From Candidatus Sulfotelmatobacter sp. (GTDB lineage Bacteria > Acidobacteriota > Terriglobia > Terriglobales > Acidobacteriaceae), in contig DASYBM010000004.1 of NCBI GenBank assembly GCA_036500765.1, forward strand, positions 1,922,001 to 1,986,000: a stretch of DNA of 64,000 nt, written 5' to 3'. Shown piece after piece: positions 20,199 through 30,372 of this stretch. The notes beneath the pieces are model-generated. The model worked only from the letters and a program-made list of their open reading frames with translations. It was not told where the DNA came from and searched no databases. The position numbers and the translations under genes are program-made. Within the stretch, counting starts at the first letter, position 1. Each line of letters starts with the position of its first letter.

Positions 20199-21155
20199 AT
20201 GAAGAAGTTCGAAGAGCTCACAGAACGCGAAGTGCTGGCCCTGGCCATCGCTTTGGAAGAAGAAGACGAGCGGGTGTATGCCGATTTTGCCGAGGGCTTG
20301 CGGCCGGACTATCCGGCGACCGCTTCCATGTTTGACGGCATGCGCGAGGAAGAGTCGGGACACCGCCGCCGCTTGCTCGAACTTTTTCAAAAAAAATTCG
20401 GGGAGCACATTCCGCTGATTCGCCGCCAGGATGTGCGTGGCTTCGTCGAACGCCCGGCGCTTTGGCTGGTGCGTCCGCTGCGCATTGAAGCCGTGCGCAA
20501 AGAAGCGTCGACCATGGAGGTCGAGACCCGGCGCTTCTATGAAAAAGCTGCCGATCGAACCCAGGACGCGAGCATCCGGCAACTGCTGGACGATCTGGCC
20601 CGCGAAGAGCGTGAACATGAAGAACGCGCCCAGGAGCTCGACAAGCAGAAGCTTCCCGACAGCGTGAAGGCCGACGAAGAAGTCGCGCAACGGCGTTTGT
20701 TCGTGTTGCAAATTGTTCAGCCCGGCTTGGCGGGATTGATGGATGGATCGGTATCGACGCTCGCGCCGGTATTCGCCGCCGCCTTCGCGACGAAGAATAG
20801 TCATGAGGCATTTCTGGTTGGACTGGCGGCTTCGGCGGGCGCAGGCATCAGCATGGGATTCGCCGAAGCGCTTTCCGACGACGGCAGTTTAACCGGGCGC
20901 GGCCATCCCTGGGTGCGAGGCGTGATCTGCGGCGCAATGACGGCTTTGGGAGGCATCGGTCACACGCTGCCGTTTCTTCTACCCGACTTCCGGGCGGCGC
21001 TTTGGGCCGCGGGCATCGTCGTGGTAGCGGAGTTGGGCGTGATCACTTGGATTCGCCGTCGCTACATGGACACGCCCTGGGTCTCCGCCGCGCTGCAAGT
21101 TGGACTGGGCGGCGCGCTCGTGTTCATTACCGGAGTGCTGATCGGGAGCTCGTGA
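20199..21155 (+). CDS. MbfA-type ferritin-like/VIT1 iron exporter
   Basis: 318 residues. Residues 1-165 form a ferritin-like four-helix domain with ExxH iron ligands: [46 protein letters not shown] and [15 protein letters not shown]. Residues about 170-318 are a VIT1-like membrane domain beginning [23 protein letters not shown] with several segments. This erythrin/VIT1 fusion is known as MbfA in rhizobia, where it exports iron and protects from peroxide. Iron bound in the cytosolic domain would be passed to the transporter. It is divergent from rapZ; the 154-bp spacer shows no clear iron box to my eye. Confidence 0.88.
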   Translation: MKKFEELTEREVLALAIALEEEDERVYADFAEGLRPDYPATASMFDGMREEESGHRRRLLELFQKKFGEHIPLIRRQDVRGFVERPALWLVRPLRIEAVRKEASTMEVETRRFYEKAADRTQDASIRQLLDDLAREEREHEERAQELDKQKLPDSVKADEEVAQRRLFVLQIVQPGLAGLMDGSVSTLAPVFAAAFATKNSHEAFLVGLAASAGAGISMGFAEALSDDGSLTGRGHPWVRGVICGAMTALGGIGHTLPFLLPDFRAALWAAGIVVVAELGVITWIRRRYMDTPWVSAALQVGLGGALVFITGVLIGSS

Positions 21156-21162
21156 GTCTTTC

Positions 21163-21289
21163 GTAGCGACGTCGTCCCGGCGGCGGGGCGTCTCGCCCGC
21201 CGCGCCTCATTTCCTCGAAAAGTCTAAGCGGTCTCTTGCTCTCCGAGAGCGGGACGCTCTCGGGACAGCCGGCGAGACGCCGGCGCTAC
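21163..21289. repeat. GTAGCG...CGCTAC palindromic element
   Basis: Starts GTAGCGACG and ends CGGCGCTAC. Inside are stems such as GCGGGGCGTC/GGCGGGC, GAGAGCGGGACGCTCTC and GCCGGCGAGACGCCGGC. Related copies are at 33001-33178 and 54706-54752. The rest of this 393-bp gap (21290-21548) holds a T6 run at about 21327, the CACTGATCACTGATT near-repeats (21484-21514) and a GGAGAG ribosome site; I see no gene. Confidence 0.7.
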
Positions 21290-21548
21290 GTCGCTTTATG
21301 GCGCGTGGCGAGCGGATGGGGCGCTTTTTTCGTAGAACTGGTTTTGCAGTGAGAATCAAGTTCCACTAATCGAAACCTATTATTGCCCTAATCCGCCGGT
21401 TCGAAGAGAATCTGCCGCCAAGTGAAAGTGGCCTGGGATCGGAAGTCAGAGATTCGTAGTGTGCGGAGTGCTCGATTCCAGATCTCACTGACCGTTGGCC
21501 ACTGATCACTGATTCCCAGTTCGATATTTCCAGTTCGAGGAGAGAAGC

Positions 21549-23081
21549 ATGAAGTCTTGCGCATTGAAGTGGTCGGGGGGCATGGTTCTCATGCTCCTAG
21601 CAGGATCACTGTTCGTACAATCGATGGCTGGACAGCAGTCCCTCCCCACTCCGTCCGATCTTCCAGCGAAAATGCAAGAAACAAAACAGCCGGTCCCGGC
21701 CAAGCACAAACTCGGGCCGCTGGAAATTTCGGTGAATTGGCGCACGCGCGCCGAGGGCTGGTATTGGTTTCAGGCTCCGACGGGAAATAGCGAATACGGC
21801 CTGTGGGATTCTTTGCTGCGCTTGGGAATCGGACAGACGGGCGAGCGCTTCGACTGGTTCCTCGAAGGCGAACAGCCATCCATTCTCGGCCTGCCGAACG
21901 ACGCCGTGGTTGCCGCGCCGCAAGGCCAACTCGGACTGGGCGCGAACTATTACGTAGCGAACAACAATCACACCGATGTAGCCAACGGCTTCGTCAAGCA
22001 AGCCTTTGTGAATTTCAAGAACCTCGGGCCGGCCGGTCTAAAAATAGGGCGATTCGAGTATTTCGATGGACTGGAAGTGAAGCCCAAAGATGCGCTGCTC
22101 GCCACCGTCATCCAAACCCGCATTTCGAGCCGCCTGATTTCGAACTTCGCTTTTACCGCGGTACAGCGATCGTTTGACGGAGTCCAACTCTCGGCGAGTT
22201 CCGGAGAGAACAACTTCACATTTTTCGGCGCGCGGCCGACGCAAGGAGTATTTCAGGTCAAAGGAATGGATGAACTCGATGTGGACACTTACTACGGAGC
22301 GTACACCCGGTCGGTCGAAACACCACAGTCCGCGGGCGAGTTGCGCATATTTGCTCTGGGCTATATCGATCATCGCACGACGGTGCTGAAAACAGACAAC
22401 CGTTCCGCGGCGGTTCGTGCTGCCGATTTCGGAAAAATTGAGATCGCTACCTGGGGCGCGGACTACGCCCACGTTTTCAATACCAATGCCGCCGGAAAGT
22501 TCGACTTTCTGGTGTGGGGCGCGCTGCAAACCGGCTCGTGGGGCGGCCTTGCTCAACATGCGTCCGCGTTCGTCGGCGAGGCTGGCTGGCAACCACCCAT
22601 CCCAGTGCTGAAGCCGTGGATCAGCGCGGGTTATTCCTATGGCAGCGGCGATGGGAATAACAAAGACTCAACCCACGGTACTTTCTTTCAAGTTCTGCCT
22701 ACGCCTCGCCAGTACGCGCGCTTCCCTTTTTACAACATGATGAACAATGAAGATTTGTACGGCACGGTCAATGTGAAGCCATTCTCGAAGCTAGGATTGC
22801 GGAGTGAAGTGCACACGCTTCGCTTGGCGAATGCGGCGGACTTTTGGTACTCGGGTGGTGGCGCGTTCCAGCCTAAAACTTTCGGCTATACCGGTCGGCC
22901 CAGCAATGGAAACCGAGGCCTAGGCAATGTGTGGGATGTGAGCGCAGACTATCAGGTGACGCCGTCGTTCGGCACCACGCTTTACTATGGCCATGCCTGG
23001 GGCAAGGGCGTGATCGACTCGATCTATCCGAGAGATCCGAATGGGCAGTTGATCTTTTTGGAAACGAACTATCACTTCTAA
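21549..23081 (+). CDS. Alginate-export-like outer-membrane beta-barrel porin
   Basis: 510 residues. A signal peptide (about 1-28, GGMVLMLLAGSLFVQSMAGQ) is followed by a beta-barrel-type sequence of alternating strands ending in a C-terminal Phe (FLETNYHF), the outer-membrane insertion signal. The segments LEISVNWRTRAEGWYW, FVKQAFVNFKNLGPAGLKIGRFEY and the late TPSFGTTLYYGHAWGKGV fit the alginate-export (AlgE-like) domain. I infer a channel for an anionic or sugar solute; the substrate is not visible. The start follows GAGGAGAG. It stands alone and is convergent with hpf. Confidence 0.78.
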   Translation: MKSCALKWSGGMVLMLLAGSLFVQSMAGQQSLPTPSDLPAKMQETKQPVPAKHKLGPLEISVNWRTRAEGWYWFQAPTGNSEYGLWDSLLRLGIGQTGERFDWFLEGEQPSILGLPNDAVVAAPQGQLGLGANYYVANNNHTDVANGFVKQAFVNFKNLGPAGLKIGRFEYFDGLEVKPKDALLATVIQTRISSRLISNFAFTAVQRSFDGVQLSASSGENNFTFFGARPTQGVFQVKGMDELDVDTYYGAYTRSVETPQSAGELRIFALGYIDHRTTVLKTDNRSAAVRAADFGKIEIATWGADYAHVFNTNAAGKFDFLVWGALQTGSWGGLAQHASAFVGEAGWQPPIPVLKPWISAGYSYGSGDGNNKDSTHGTFFQVLPTPRQYARFPFYNMMNNEDLYGTVNVKPFSKLGLRSEVHTLRLANAADFWYSGGGAFQPKTFGYTGRPSNGNRGLGNVWDVSADYQVTPSFGTTLYYGHAWGKGVIDSIYPRDPNGQLIFLETNYHF

Positions 23082-23153
23082 CAAACTGCACTTTGCGGTC
23101 CTGCGATCACTGTCGCACCCACCCAAAGGGCACAGCCGATCTTCACTTGGCCT

Positions 23154-23243
23154 GGACGGGTCAAAGGCCCGTCCCCACACAATCAAAATAGCAGTTAAAA
23201 GCGAACAGGTAGAGCTGAAAGCTGACGGCTGAAAGCTGAGAGT
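23154..23243. repeat. Hairpin plus AGCTGAAAGCTGA near-tandem repeats after the porin gene
   Basis: GGACGGG (23154-23160) pairs with CCCGTCC (23168-23174) and may end both convergent transcripts. At 23212-23243 GCTGAAAGCTGACGGCTGA variants repeat in near-tandem, a sequence unrelated to but built like the GTCGTTAG arrays. Confidence 0.5.
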
Positions 23244-23247
23244 TGTC

Positions 23248-23862
23248 TTACGGCGCCTCGATTAACTCCATCTTGCCGTCCCGCGTGCGATGCAGAATCA
23301 TCAACTTGCCTTTCGGGTCGCGAAAGATAAAGACGTCGCGATCCTTGAAGTGAGCTTCTTTGATCGCTTCTTCGAGCGTCATGGGACGCATGGCGACGGC
23401 CTCATCCGAGCGCACCAGATGAACCTCAGTGGTCTTGGCCACGGCGGGATACTTGTGCACCATCACCGGAACCGCTGTCTTCTCTGAAAGGCCGACCACG
23501 GTCGTCAACTCTTCCTGCGGCGATGTGCTGTGGCCGTTCCACTTTTTGACTTCTTCGCTCTTGCGAGCCGAGCGCTTCTTCGACATCCAGCGCGTCTTAT
23601 ATTTCACCGCCTGTTTCTCAAGATGGTCGAGAGCTTCATTGACGGCGATGGTCATGTCCTTGGCTTGAGCCAGGCCGACCAGCGGGCCGTTGCGGGGGCT
23701 GATAGTGATTTCGGCTTTGTGGCGATGCTTTTCGACGGCCAGAATAACCTTGGTCTCAAATTTGTCGCCCAGAATTTTGCGGATTTTGGTGAGGCCGGTT
23801 TCTACTTCTTTGCGGATGGCGGTGGTGACGACGTACTGTCTTCCCGTGTACTCCACGTTCAT
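23248..23862 (-). CDS. hpf: Ribosome hibernation promoting factor, long form
   Basis: 204 residues. The N-terminal ribosome-binding beta-alpha domain is at 1-105 (MNVEYTGRQYVVTTAIRKEVE ... LVGLAQAKDMTIAVNEALDHLEKQ). A linker and a C-terminal dimerisation domain follow (about 145-202, VHLVRSDEAVAMRPMTLEEAIKEA ... KLMILHRTRDGKMELIE). Long HPF joins two ribosomes into inactive 100S particles in stationary phase. The start has a GAGGGGG site. It follows rpoN, as in the Proteobacterial rpoN-hpf order. Confidence 0.94.
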   Translation of the reverse strand: MNVEYTGRQYVVTTAIRKEVETGLTKIRKILGDKFETKVILAVEKHRHKAEITISPRNGPLVGLAQAKDMTIAVNEALDHLEKQAVKYKTRWMSKKRSARKSEEVKKWNGHSTSPQEELTTVVGLSEKTAVPVMVHKYPAVAKTTEVHLVRSDEAVAMRPMTLEEAIKEAHFKDRDVFIFRDPKGKLMILHRTRDGKMELIEAP

Positions 23863-23920
23863 GAGCGCCCCCTCGTAGACTTAATGATCGGATAAAAACG
23901 GGCACTGCATTAAAACAAGC

Positions 23921-24007
23921 TGTCGGTCGTTGGTCGTCAGTCGTCGGCTAAACATCAATCTCGTCAGCCGTCGTCGCTAACGACGGACGACCGAAGGCCG
24001 ACGACGC
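23921..24007. repeat. GTCGTTAG-family imperfect inverted repeat between rpoN and hpf
   Basis: The left arm GTCGGTCGTTGGTCGTCAG with TCGTCGGCTAA (23922-23951) faces a right arm with CGCTAACGACGGACGACCG and GGCCGACGACG (23975-24006), its imperfect complement. It could fold as a long stem in the spacer between rpoN and hpf. Confidence 0.75.
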
Positions 24008-24009
24008 CT

Positions 24010-25869
24010 TTATTTCTTCACTCTCCGCTGGTGCGTGCTCGGAATGCGCATATCTTCGCGGTATTTAGCAACCGTGCGGCGAGTCACCTGAATGCCCTGT
24101 GATTGCAGAATCCGCGTGATCTGCTCGTCGGTCAGCGGACGGCTGGGATCTTCTTCCTCGATGAGCTTCTTGACCCGGCGTTTGAGGATCAGCAGCGATG
24201 TGCCACCGCCCTCCGGACCCTGCACGCTCTCGCTGAAGAAATACCGCAGCTCGAATACGCCCTGGGGAGTGTGGGCGTACTTGTTGGCCACAGCCCGGCT
24301 TACCGTCGAAGGATGCACGCCGATTTCTTCGGCCACCTCCTTGATCATCATGGGTTTCAGTTGATCGATGCCTCGTTCGAGAAAATCCTGCTGGCGGGCG
24401 ACGATGACATAGCAGACTTTTGTGATCGTCTGCTTGCGCTGCTCGATGTTCTTGATGAGCTGAATTGCGCTCTTGTAGCGCTCTTTGACGTAGTCGCGCG
24501 TGCTCTTTTCATTGACGCCGTCGCGCGTCACTAATTTCTTGTAAGCCGGATTCAGGCGCAGCTGCGGCAGGTCTTCGTCGTTCATGATCACGAGCCACTC
24601 GTCGCCGTGCTTCACGAAAGCGACGTCAGGCTCGATGAGGCGCGCCTGTACTTTGTTGTAGCGCAGACCGGGACGGGGATCGAGCGTACGAATGTAATCG
24701 AGCGCCGCTTGCACGGCTTCAATGGGACGGCCGATCGCCTTGCCGATCTCTTTGTGCTGCTTATTTTGCAGGCCGCGTAGATGCTGGTCGACCACAGCCA
24801 TCGCGTCCTGCAAAAGTTGTGCCGTGCCGTTGCCGTTCTTGTGCAGTGCGAGCTGGGCCTGATGATAACGAAGCTGGTGAAGCAGGCAATCGCGCAAATC
24901 CCTGCAAGCCACGCCGGGCGGATCGAGTTGGCGGACGACTTCCAGCGCCTCGTGCAGATCGGCGGCGGTGAAGTTGGGCCTGTAAATCGAGGCTGGCTGC
25001 GACGTGCGGTCGGGCGCGGGAGCCGTCGCGGCAGCGGAATTACCGGAGCGGGTCGAGAAAGATGCTTCCGGGTGCGGCTCCGCTGGCGGCAAGATCCCGG
25101 CAACGTCGCTGTAGCCTGCATCGACATTCGCCGCGTTGATGAGATCGGCGCTAAGTTCTACGCTCTTATCGATTTCGACAGAGTCGCCTTCGTTAGAATC
25201 GGCGATCCCTTCAAGCTCTGAAGCTTCTTCGCTCTCGGCTTCCGGCTCGGAGGCGACCTCCGTCAAACCCAGCGCTTGCGCCTCGTTGACAATATTCTTT
25301 GCGGTTTCCGCATCGGCCTCGGGCGCCGCAGGTGGAGCTATACCAAGTAACTCCTCATCACTGGCGATCAGGTATCCGTCTTCATTCAAATTGCCGATGA
25401 TCACGTCGGCGGCTTCGCGCACCTCCGGGCGCAGGCTGAGCGCGCCCAACTGCCAGGCCAGGTGATCCGTAAGATTCGTGGGCTTGGAGAGAAAATTCTC
25501 AAACGAAGGACGCTCAATGTCCTCCATCTCGCTGTGCGTCCGGTAACCGGGATCGAGATAATCCTGGAAGAACGAGCCGAAATCGATCTCTTCGAACGGA
25601 TCTTTCTTTTCGACCGCGGCGATGGGATTTTCTTCGGTGCTGGCGGTAGCCGCGCGCTCGCGATCTTCTTCTTTCTTCCCGACTTCGTCGAGCAGAGGAA
25701 CTGAGTCTTCGAGCTCTTCGAGAACGGGGTTCTCGACCATCTCGGCGTTGATCATGTCTTTGAGCTCAAGCTTGTTGAGCGCAAGGACAGAAACCATCTG
25801 CACCAGCCCCGGAGTGAGGATCTGGCGCTGCGAGAGCTTTACGTTGAGCCTGTGTTGAAGAAGAACCAT
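24010..25869 (-). CDS. rpoN: RNA polymerase sigma-54 factor
   Basis: 619 residues, longer than the usual 430-500. Region I is Gln/Leu-rich (LSQRQILTPGLVQMVSVLALNKLELKDMI). The core-binding and helix-turn-helix region includes VAEEIGVHPSTVSRAVANKYAHTPQGVFELRYFF. The C-terminal RpoN box is RRTVAKYRE (about 601-609). The extra length is an acidic, Ala/Glu-rich region II at about residues 170-300. Sigma-54 directs -24/-12 promoters and needs an AAA+ activator, none of which is in this window. It sits downstream of lptB and upstream of hpf. Confidence 0.95.
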   Translation of the reverse strand: MVLLQHRLNVKLSQRQILTPGLVQMVSVLALNKLELKDMINAEMVENPVLEELEDSVPLLDEVGKKEEDRERAATASTEENPIAAVEKKDPFEEIDFGSFFQDYLDPGYRTHSEMEDIERPSFENFLSKPTNLTDHLAWQLGALSLRPEVREAADVIIGNLNEDGYLIASDEELLGIAPPAAPEADAETAKNIVNEAQALGLTEVASEPEAESEEASELEGIADSNEGDSVEIDKSVELSADLINAANVDAGYSDVAGILPPAEPHPEASFSTRSGNSAAATAPAPDRTSQPASIYRPNFTAADLHEALEVVRQLDPPGVACRDLRDCLLHQLRYHQAQLALHKNGNGTAQLLQDAMAVVDQHLRGLQNKQHKEIGKAIGRPIEAVQAALDYIRTLDPRPGLRYNKVQARLIEPDVAFVKHGDEWLVIMNDEDLPQLRLNPAYKKLVTRDGVNEKSTRDYVKERYKSAIQLIKNIEQRKQTITKVCYVIVARQQDFLERGIDQLKPMMIKEVAEEIGVHPSTVSRAVANKYAHTPQGVFELRYFFSESVQGPEGGGTSLLILKRRVKKLIEEEDPSRPLTDEQITRILQSQGIQVTRRTVAKYREDMRIPSTHQRRVKK

Positions 25870-25870
25870 G

Positions 25871-25991
25871 TCGTCGGCTTTGGTCGTCGGTCGTTAGTCG
25901 TTGGTCGTTAGTCGTTACTCGCCGGTCATTCGCCACTGGCCTCTGTTCGTTTGGATTTTGCCAACGACCGACGACTGGCGACCAACGACGC
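25871..25991. repeat. GTCGTTAG-family imperfect inverted repeat between lptB and rpoN
   Basis: The left part repeats GGTCGTCGGTCGTTAG and TTGGTCGTTAGTCGTTAC units. The right part (about 25960-25990) holds CCAACGACCGACGACTGG and CGACCAACGACG, the complement. The spacer between these two co-directional genes consists almost wholly of this element. Confidence 0.78.
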
Positions 25992-25996
25992 TTTTC

Positions 25997-26728
25997 TCAC
26001 ACCAGCGAGAAACTCTCTCCCAAATACACCCTTCGCACTTCCGGATCGCCGGCCAACTGCTCTGGCTTTCCTTGCCGAAAAATTCTGCCACCATCGATGA
26101 TGTACGCCCGATCGGTGACTGAAAGAGTTTCGCGTACGTTGTGATCCGTGATCAAGACACCGATGCCGCTGGCCCTCAGACTGCTGATAATCTTCTGCAA
26201 GTCAAGCACGGCAATGGGATCGATTCCCGAAAACGGTTCGTCCAGCAAAATAAACGTGGGATTGATGCACAGGCAGCGCGCAATTTCCACGCGCCGGCGC
26301 TCTCCCCCGGAAAGCGCATATCCGCGATTCTGCCGGATGTGCTCCAGTCCCAGTTCGTCGATGAATTTTTCCATCTTCTCGCGGCGCTCGTGCCAGGACA
26401 TCGGCTGCGCTTCCAGCACCGCGAGGATGTTCTCTTCTACCGTTAGTTTGCGAAAAACCGATGCTTCTTGTGGGAGATAGCTGATGCCATACTGACGAGC
26501 CCGCAAATACATGGGGACGTCGGTAATGTCCTGACCGTCATACACCACGCGGCCAGTGTCGGGAGGGATCAGGCCCACGATGGCGTAAAACGTGGTGGTC
26601 TTACCTGCGCCGTTCGGGCCTAATAATCCAACAACTTCGCCCTGCCCGACTACCAGGCTGACCCCATTTACAACGCGCCGGCCACGATACGATTTGCCAA
26701 TTTCTTCCGTGGCCAAGGTACGCATCAT
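25997..26728 (-). CDS. lptB: LPS export ABC transporter ATPase LptB
   Basis: 243 residues, the family length. Walker [20 protein letters not shown], the Q-loop segment [21 protein letters not shown] that typifies LptB, signature [15 protein letters not shown], Walker [16 protein letters not shown] and switch [19 protein letters not shown]. LptB powers LptFG to pull LPS out of the inner membrane. It starts 24 bp after the LptC/A fusion gene and is followed by rpoN. Confidence 0.96.
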   Translation of the reverse strand: MMRTLATEEIGKSYRGRRVVNGVSLVVGQGEVVGLLGPNGAGKTTTFYAIVGLIPPDTGRVVYDGQDITDVPMYLRARQYGISYLPQEASVFRKLTVEENILAVLEAQPMSWHERREKMEKFIDELGLEHIRQNRGYALSGGERRRVEIARCLCINPTFILLDEPFSGIDPIAVLDLQKIISSLRASGIGVLITDHNVRETLSVTDRAYIIDGGRIFRQGKPEQLAGDPEVRRVYLGESFSLV

Positions 26729-26751
26729 CGTCCACGCATTTAGCTTGCCAT

Positions 26752-29352
26752 TTACCGGGCCACTCGTGTTTGAGTTACCACAGGAGTACTTGCTTCGCCT
26801 TCTACGAGCACCCTATCATCGCGTCTGAAGAAAGTCAACGAAACCCCGGTAATCTTGCCCTGTTCGGCATCAAAAATGCTGGGCGGTCCGCCAGTCAGGA
26901 CAAACTTGTCGTCGGCCGCCGTATAAACCAGCCGCTGGCCGTTGGCGTGGCGCGTCGGCTGCTGAATCACGACATCGCCTTCAGCCACCATACGGTCGAG
27001 TTGACCGGGGTGGCTAAATGATTGAGGGCTCGAGGTTTGATTGCGAGGCAGGAGGTAGGCATCGGCGCTTTTCGCGGAAGCTGTGAAGTCTGCGCCTTTG
27101 GCCGCGACTCCGCCTTCATAGTGAATCTTGCGCTCGGAGTCGGCATAAGTCAGCTCGGCCGCAGTGATGGAAATCGGGCTCGATTTTGGAATCGGAGTTG
27201 TTTTGTCAGGTTTTTTTCCGAATATCTTTCCAGTAGCAGGGCTGCTTTCCAGCTTAGCCGCTTCCGTCGGAGGCTGATCGCTCTGAACCTTCTCCATTGG
27301 AGCCTTCTTCACTACTTCTGCTTCGGTCTGCGCCTTCTCGGTCTGCGCTTTCTCGGTCTGCGCTTTCTCGGTCTGCACCAGAATCGTCTGCACCGGATGG
27401 GTCGCCGTCCCTTGGGCGTCGACGAATCGGCGATCGCGGTCGAACTCGATGGTGGGTGCTTCAATAATGTTGGCATCTTGCCAGAGGCGTGCGTTTCCTG
27501 AGTAAACGGCCGTTCCTGCGGTATTGCGAGCAGTCATGCTCTGCGCCGTCACGTGAATCGGCGAGGAAGATGCCAGGAGAGCCCCGTCGGGTTGTTCCTT
27601 CAGTTCGCTGTAAGTGGTCTTGACGTCGCCCTCGGCCAGAGCGTCGCCCGTGGCGCGATTCATGCGGACGACCTTCGCCGTGATCGCCATCCCTCCGGTC
27701 GACACGCGCGGGCTGCCCGCAAGGGTAAGAATCTGATCCCCCGGCGTATAGAGCGCCGAATTGGCCCAGGCTTGCGTCCGCTTGTCGGCCGGCTGCCCAT
27801 CGGAATAGACGACGTTGCCCGTCTGGATCACGGATTCAATACCGCCTTGCGCAAGAAAAGTAGCATCGATCGCCTGACTGGTACTGACGCGATCGGGCTG
27901 ATTGGGGGAGGAGCTGACGATGCGTGCATTGGGCGCCCCATGGATGTGATCAATGTGGTTTGCACCGTCAGATGTGGCGAATTGCGCGCGAAATTTGCCT
28001 GCGGTCACAACCGTGCGCGGCACTGAAGCCGGCAGCGTCCCCGGACCAAGCCCTGCGGGATTAAGCTTTGCCGAGGAAAAAGGCTCCACCTCGACAATCG
28101 TAATCTGCGCCGCGCCGGACGTTTCCGCCTGCTTCAGGATGTGTCCCTGGTCCACCATGAAGTCAATGACGGGCGCGGTTAGCTCAAAATCGCGCGGACC
28201 GGCGACCTTTGCTTCTGCTTTGTCACTTGTCTCACTGTCAGTCTTCTGGGTAAGCCGCACTCCGCCGAGAGCGTGGACCTTCTGGAGTTGGTTTTGACCG
28301 GCAAAGTCGAGGATCACACGGCCGGCATCGCCTTGCATCGGTTGCGGACCGTTCTGCTCGATGTGCACGCTGCCGGTTAGAGTCGCCGTCCGCAGCAAGT
28401 CTTGCTTTCCTTCCAGCAGAAATTCAGCCTGGTCGGCGCGGCTGCGCAGTTCCGAAGCCGGTGGCTGCGCTGCGAAATCTGGAATCGTCGAATTATTCTT
28501 GGAGTCATTGGCGGCCTTACCTTGCATGCGCGTGACCGTGGTGACATCCCCGGTGGCCAAAACTCGCCCCACCTGATTCTCCTGACCCAGATAAAATACT
28601 GCGCGGTCCGATCGCACGGTTCCGTCGGCGCGCTGAAGGCGCGGATGATCGAGGACGACCTCGCGGGGATCACTGGTGATGACGGCGTGGTCGGCCTCGA
28701 TGACGGCGGCATTAATGACGCCCGCATTCGGACTGTTCAGCACCACGTGAATCTGCGACGACAACGTCAGCGTGTTGGCCTTGCCCGCGTACTGCACACC
28801 CACGGCCCAACCGCTAGCCTGCGGCGTTCGGAACTCGACACGCGCCGCAGTCACGGCATTCCCCGTATTTTTGTTAAACACGAGGTCGCGCGTCTTGAGG
28901 TGAATCGGATTCTTAATTTCTTTCGGCGTGGATTGATCTGGACTCACCAACCCGGCGGGATTTGCCACCAGGTCGATCTGCACGTCGCCCTTGGCGGTCA
29001 CGTCGCCGGTTTTTTCGTTATAGGCAAAATCATCGCCGTAAATCTGGTCGAAGCGCGAGGAGTCGCGCCCGTAGAGCACGATGCTGACGTTGTGCAGTTC
29101 GGCGTTGCCGTTGAGCTTGAACTGCTTCACATCGCTGGCCTGCACCGTAAAAAGCGTGCGCTTGCCATCCGACTTCGAAAACTGGAATCCGTTGGCCGTC
29201 TGCTTGATGTCATACCCAATCTTTCCAGGAATTTGCTTCAGCACGCTGGTGGCCTTCGAACGCGCATAGAAATACATTCCCACCACCACCACCGAGAGCA
29301 GCACGGCGGTCGCAGCCAGCAATCGGCGCAGACGGTAGATCTTGAGCGGCAT
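26752..29352 (-). CDS. LptC-LptA/OstA fusion, LPS transport periplasmic bridge protein
   Basis: 866 residues, several times the length of LptC or LptA alone (about 190 each). The N-terminus is one membrane anchor (about 10-28, [20 protein letters not shown]), then an LptC-like domain, then repeated OstA/LptA beta-jellyroll stretches (for example [87 protein letters not shown]). Residues about 655-700 are a low-complexity linker with QTEKA repeats encoded by a 15-bp tandem (27324-27375). The product likely carries LPS across the periplasm. It is directly upstream of lptB. Acidobacterial LptC/LptA fusions are expected, but the exact domain count needs structure prediction. Confidence 0.85.
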   Translation of the reverse strand: MPLKIYRLRRLLAATAVLLSVVVVGMYFYARSKATSVLKQIPGKIGYDIKQTANGFQFSKSDGKRTLFTVQASDVKQFKLNGNAELHNVSIVLYGRDSSRFDQIYGDDFAYNEKTGDVTAKGDVQIDLVANPAGLVSPDQSTPKEIKNPIHLKTRDLVFNKNTGNAVTAARVEFRTPQASGWAVGVQYAGKANTLTLSSQIHVVLNSPNAGVINAAVIEADHAVITSDPREVVLDHPRLQRADGTVRSDRAVFYLGQENQVGRVLATGDVTTVTRMQGKAANDSKNNSTIPDFAAQPPASELRSRADQAEFLLEGKQDLLRTATLTGSVHIEQNGPQPMQGDAGRVILDFAGQNQLQKVHALGGVRLTQKTDSETSDKAEAKVAGPRDFELTAPVIDFMVDQGHILKQAETSGAAQITIVEVEPFSSAKLNPAGLGPGTLPASVPRTVVTAGKFRAQFATSDGANHIDHIHGAPNARIVSSSPNQPDRVSTSQAIDATFLAQGGIESVIQTGNVVYSDGQPADKRTQAWANSALYTPGDQILTLAGSPRVSTGGMAITAKVVRMNRATGDALAEGDVKTTYSELKEQPDGALLASSSPIHVTAQSMTARNTAGTAVYSGNARLWQDANIIEAPTIEFDRDRRFVDAQGTATHPVQTILVQTEKAQTEKAQTEKAQTEAEVVKKAPMEKVQSDQPPTEAAKLESSPATGKIFGKKPDKTTPIPKSSPISITAAELTYADSERKIHYEGGVAAKGADFTASAKSADAYLLPRNQTSSPQSFSHPGQLDRMVAEGDVVIQQPTRHANGQRLVYTAADDKFVLTGGPPSIFDAEQGKITGVSLTFFRRDDRVLVEGEASTPVVTQTRVAR
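27324..27375 (-). repeat. 15-bp minisatellite inside the LptC/A gene
   Basis: CGGTCTG recurs exactly at 27324, 27339, 27354 and 27369 (15-bp period, unit CGGTCTGCGCTTTCT). It encodes the QTEKA repeats in a linker. The copy number could vary without shifting the frame. Confidence 0.85.
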
Positions 29353-29373
29353 CTGGGTTAAGTGTAATGCAGG

Positions 29374-29548
29374 CTTCGGTCGTCAGTCGTCAGTCTTCAG
29401 TCTTCGGTCGGCGGTCATTCGTCGTTGGTCATTCGTCGTTAGTCGTTCGTCGTTAGCCGATGGTCGTTAGTTAAACCTTTCAGCCCGGATGTGTGTTGGC
29501 GGCGAGGGGCCAACGACCGACGACTAACGACCGCCCAGCGACCAACGC
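29374..29548. repeat. Large GTCGTTAG-family array between divergent genes
   Basis: About 100 bp of GTCGTCAG, GTCATTCGTCGTT and GTCGTTAG variants (29374-29470) are followed by the complementary arm CCAACGACCGACGACTAACG (29510-29529) and CGACCAACG. It fills the 218-bp gap between the LptC/A start and the ABC ATPase start. Any promoters for those two genes must lie within or beside it. Confidence 0.78.
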
Positions 29549-29570
29549 TCACTCAGCTAAACTGTCTGCG

Positions 29571-30365
29571 ATGACGAATCGCGCCCCAAAGCCGCCGCTC
29601 CTGGACTTCCACAACCTGCGCGTAATGCGCGGCCAGAAGATTGCGCTCGATGACTTCAGCCTGCGCATCGCGGCCGACGAGCATGTGGCGATCCTCGGAC
29701 CGAACGGCTGCGGCAAATCCACTTTGATCAAGACAATTACCCGTGAGGGCTATCCAGTTGCGCGGCCGGATTCTTTCATGTCAATTCTGGGAGAAGAAAC
29801 GTGGAACGTCTTCGACCTGCGAGCCCGCCTCGGCATCGTGTCCAACGATCTGATGCTCACTTGTACCGGCGACGCGACGGGCCGAGAGGTCGTCCTTTCG
29901 GGCTTCTTCAGCAGCAACGCCATCTATTTCAATCACGTCGTCGATTCCAGGCAGAGGGCATCAGCCGACGCCGCGCTCGCTGCCCTGAAGATATCGCATC
30001 TCGCAGACCGCCCCGTCTGCGAGATGTCGTCAGGCGAGGCTCGCCGCGTGTTGATCGCGCGGGCGCTCGTTCACCAACCCGGCGCGCTGCTATTCGACGA
30101 GCCCTGCAACTCGCTCGACCTTTCGGCGCAACAGAGCCTGCGCCAAACTATGCGCTCGCTGGCCAACTCCGGAACCGCAATAATCCTCGTGACCCACGAA
30201 CTCGCCGACATCGTCCCCGAAATCGGCCGCGTAGTGTTAATGGATCGCGGACGCGTAGTCGCCGACGGCCCCAAAGAAGAAATCCTGCAAGTCGACCGCC
30301 TGGCGGCTTTGTTCGGAGTCGGCGTCGAAATGACCCGCCGCGACGGGCATTATCATCTGTGGTGA
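29571..30365 (+). CDS. ABC transporter ATP-binding protein (ModF-like)
   Basis: 264 residues from the ATG at 29571; a longer frame would only translate the repeat array. Walker A ILGPNGCGKSTLIKTITRE, signature MSSGEARRVLIARAL, Walker B GALLFDEPCNSLDLS and switch VTHELADIVPEIGRVV. The signature SSGEARR (not LSGGQ) and the overall pattern resemble single-domain ModF/iron-type ATPases. No permease or binding protein adjoins it, so either the partner is elsewhere or it acts without one. Its stop is 7 bp from the end of the convergent ParE toxin gene. Confidence 0.8.
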   Translation: MTNRAPKPPLLDFHNLRVMRGQKIALDDFSLRIAADEHVAILGPNGCGKSTLIKTITREGYPVARPDSFMSILGEETWNVFDLRARLGIVSNDLMLTCTGDATGREVVLSGFFSSNAIYFNHVVDSRQRASADAALAALKISHLADRPVCEMSSGEARRVLIARALVHQPGALLFDEPCNSLDLSAQQSLRQTMRSLANSGTAIILVTHELADIVPEIGRVVLMDRGRVVADGPKEEILQVDRLAALFGVGVEMTRRDGHYHLW

Positions 30366-30372
30366 GAAGGAG

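Noticed and set aside
29493-29570. Extra 26 residues at the N-terminus of the ABC ATPase
   Set aside because: They would translate the GTCGTTAG repeat array; ATPase homology begins after the ATG at 29571.
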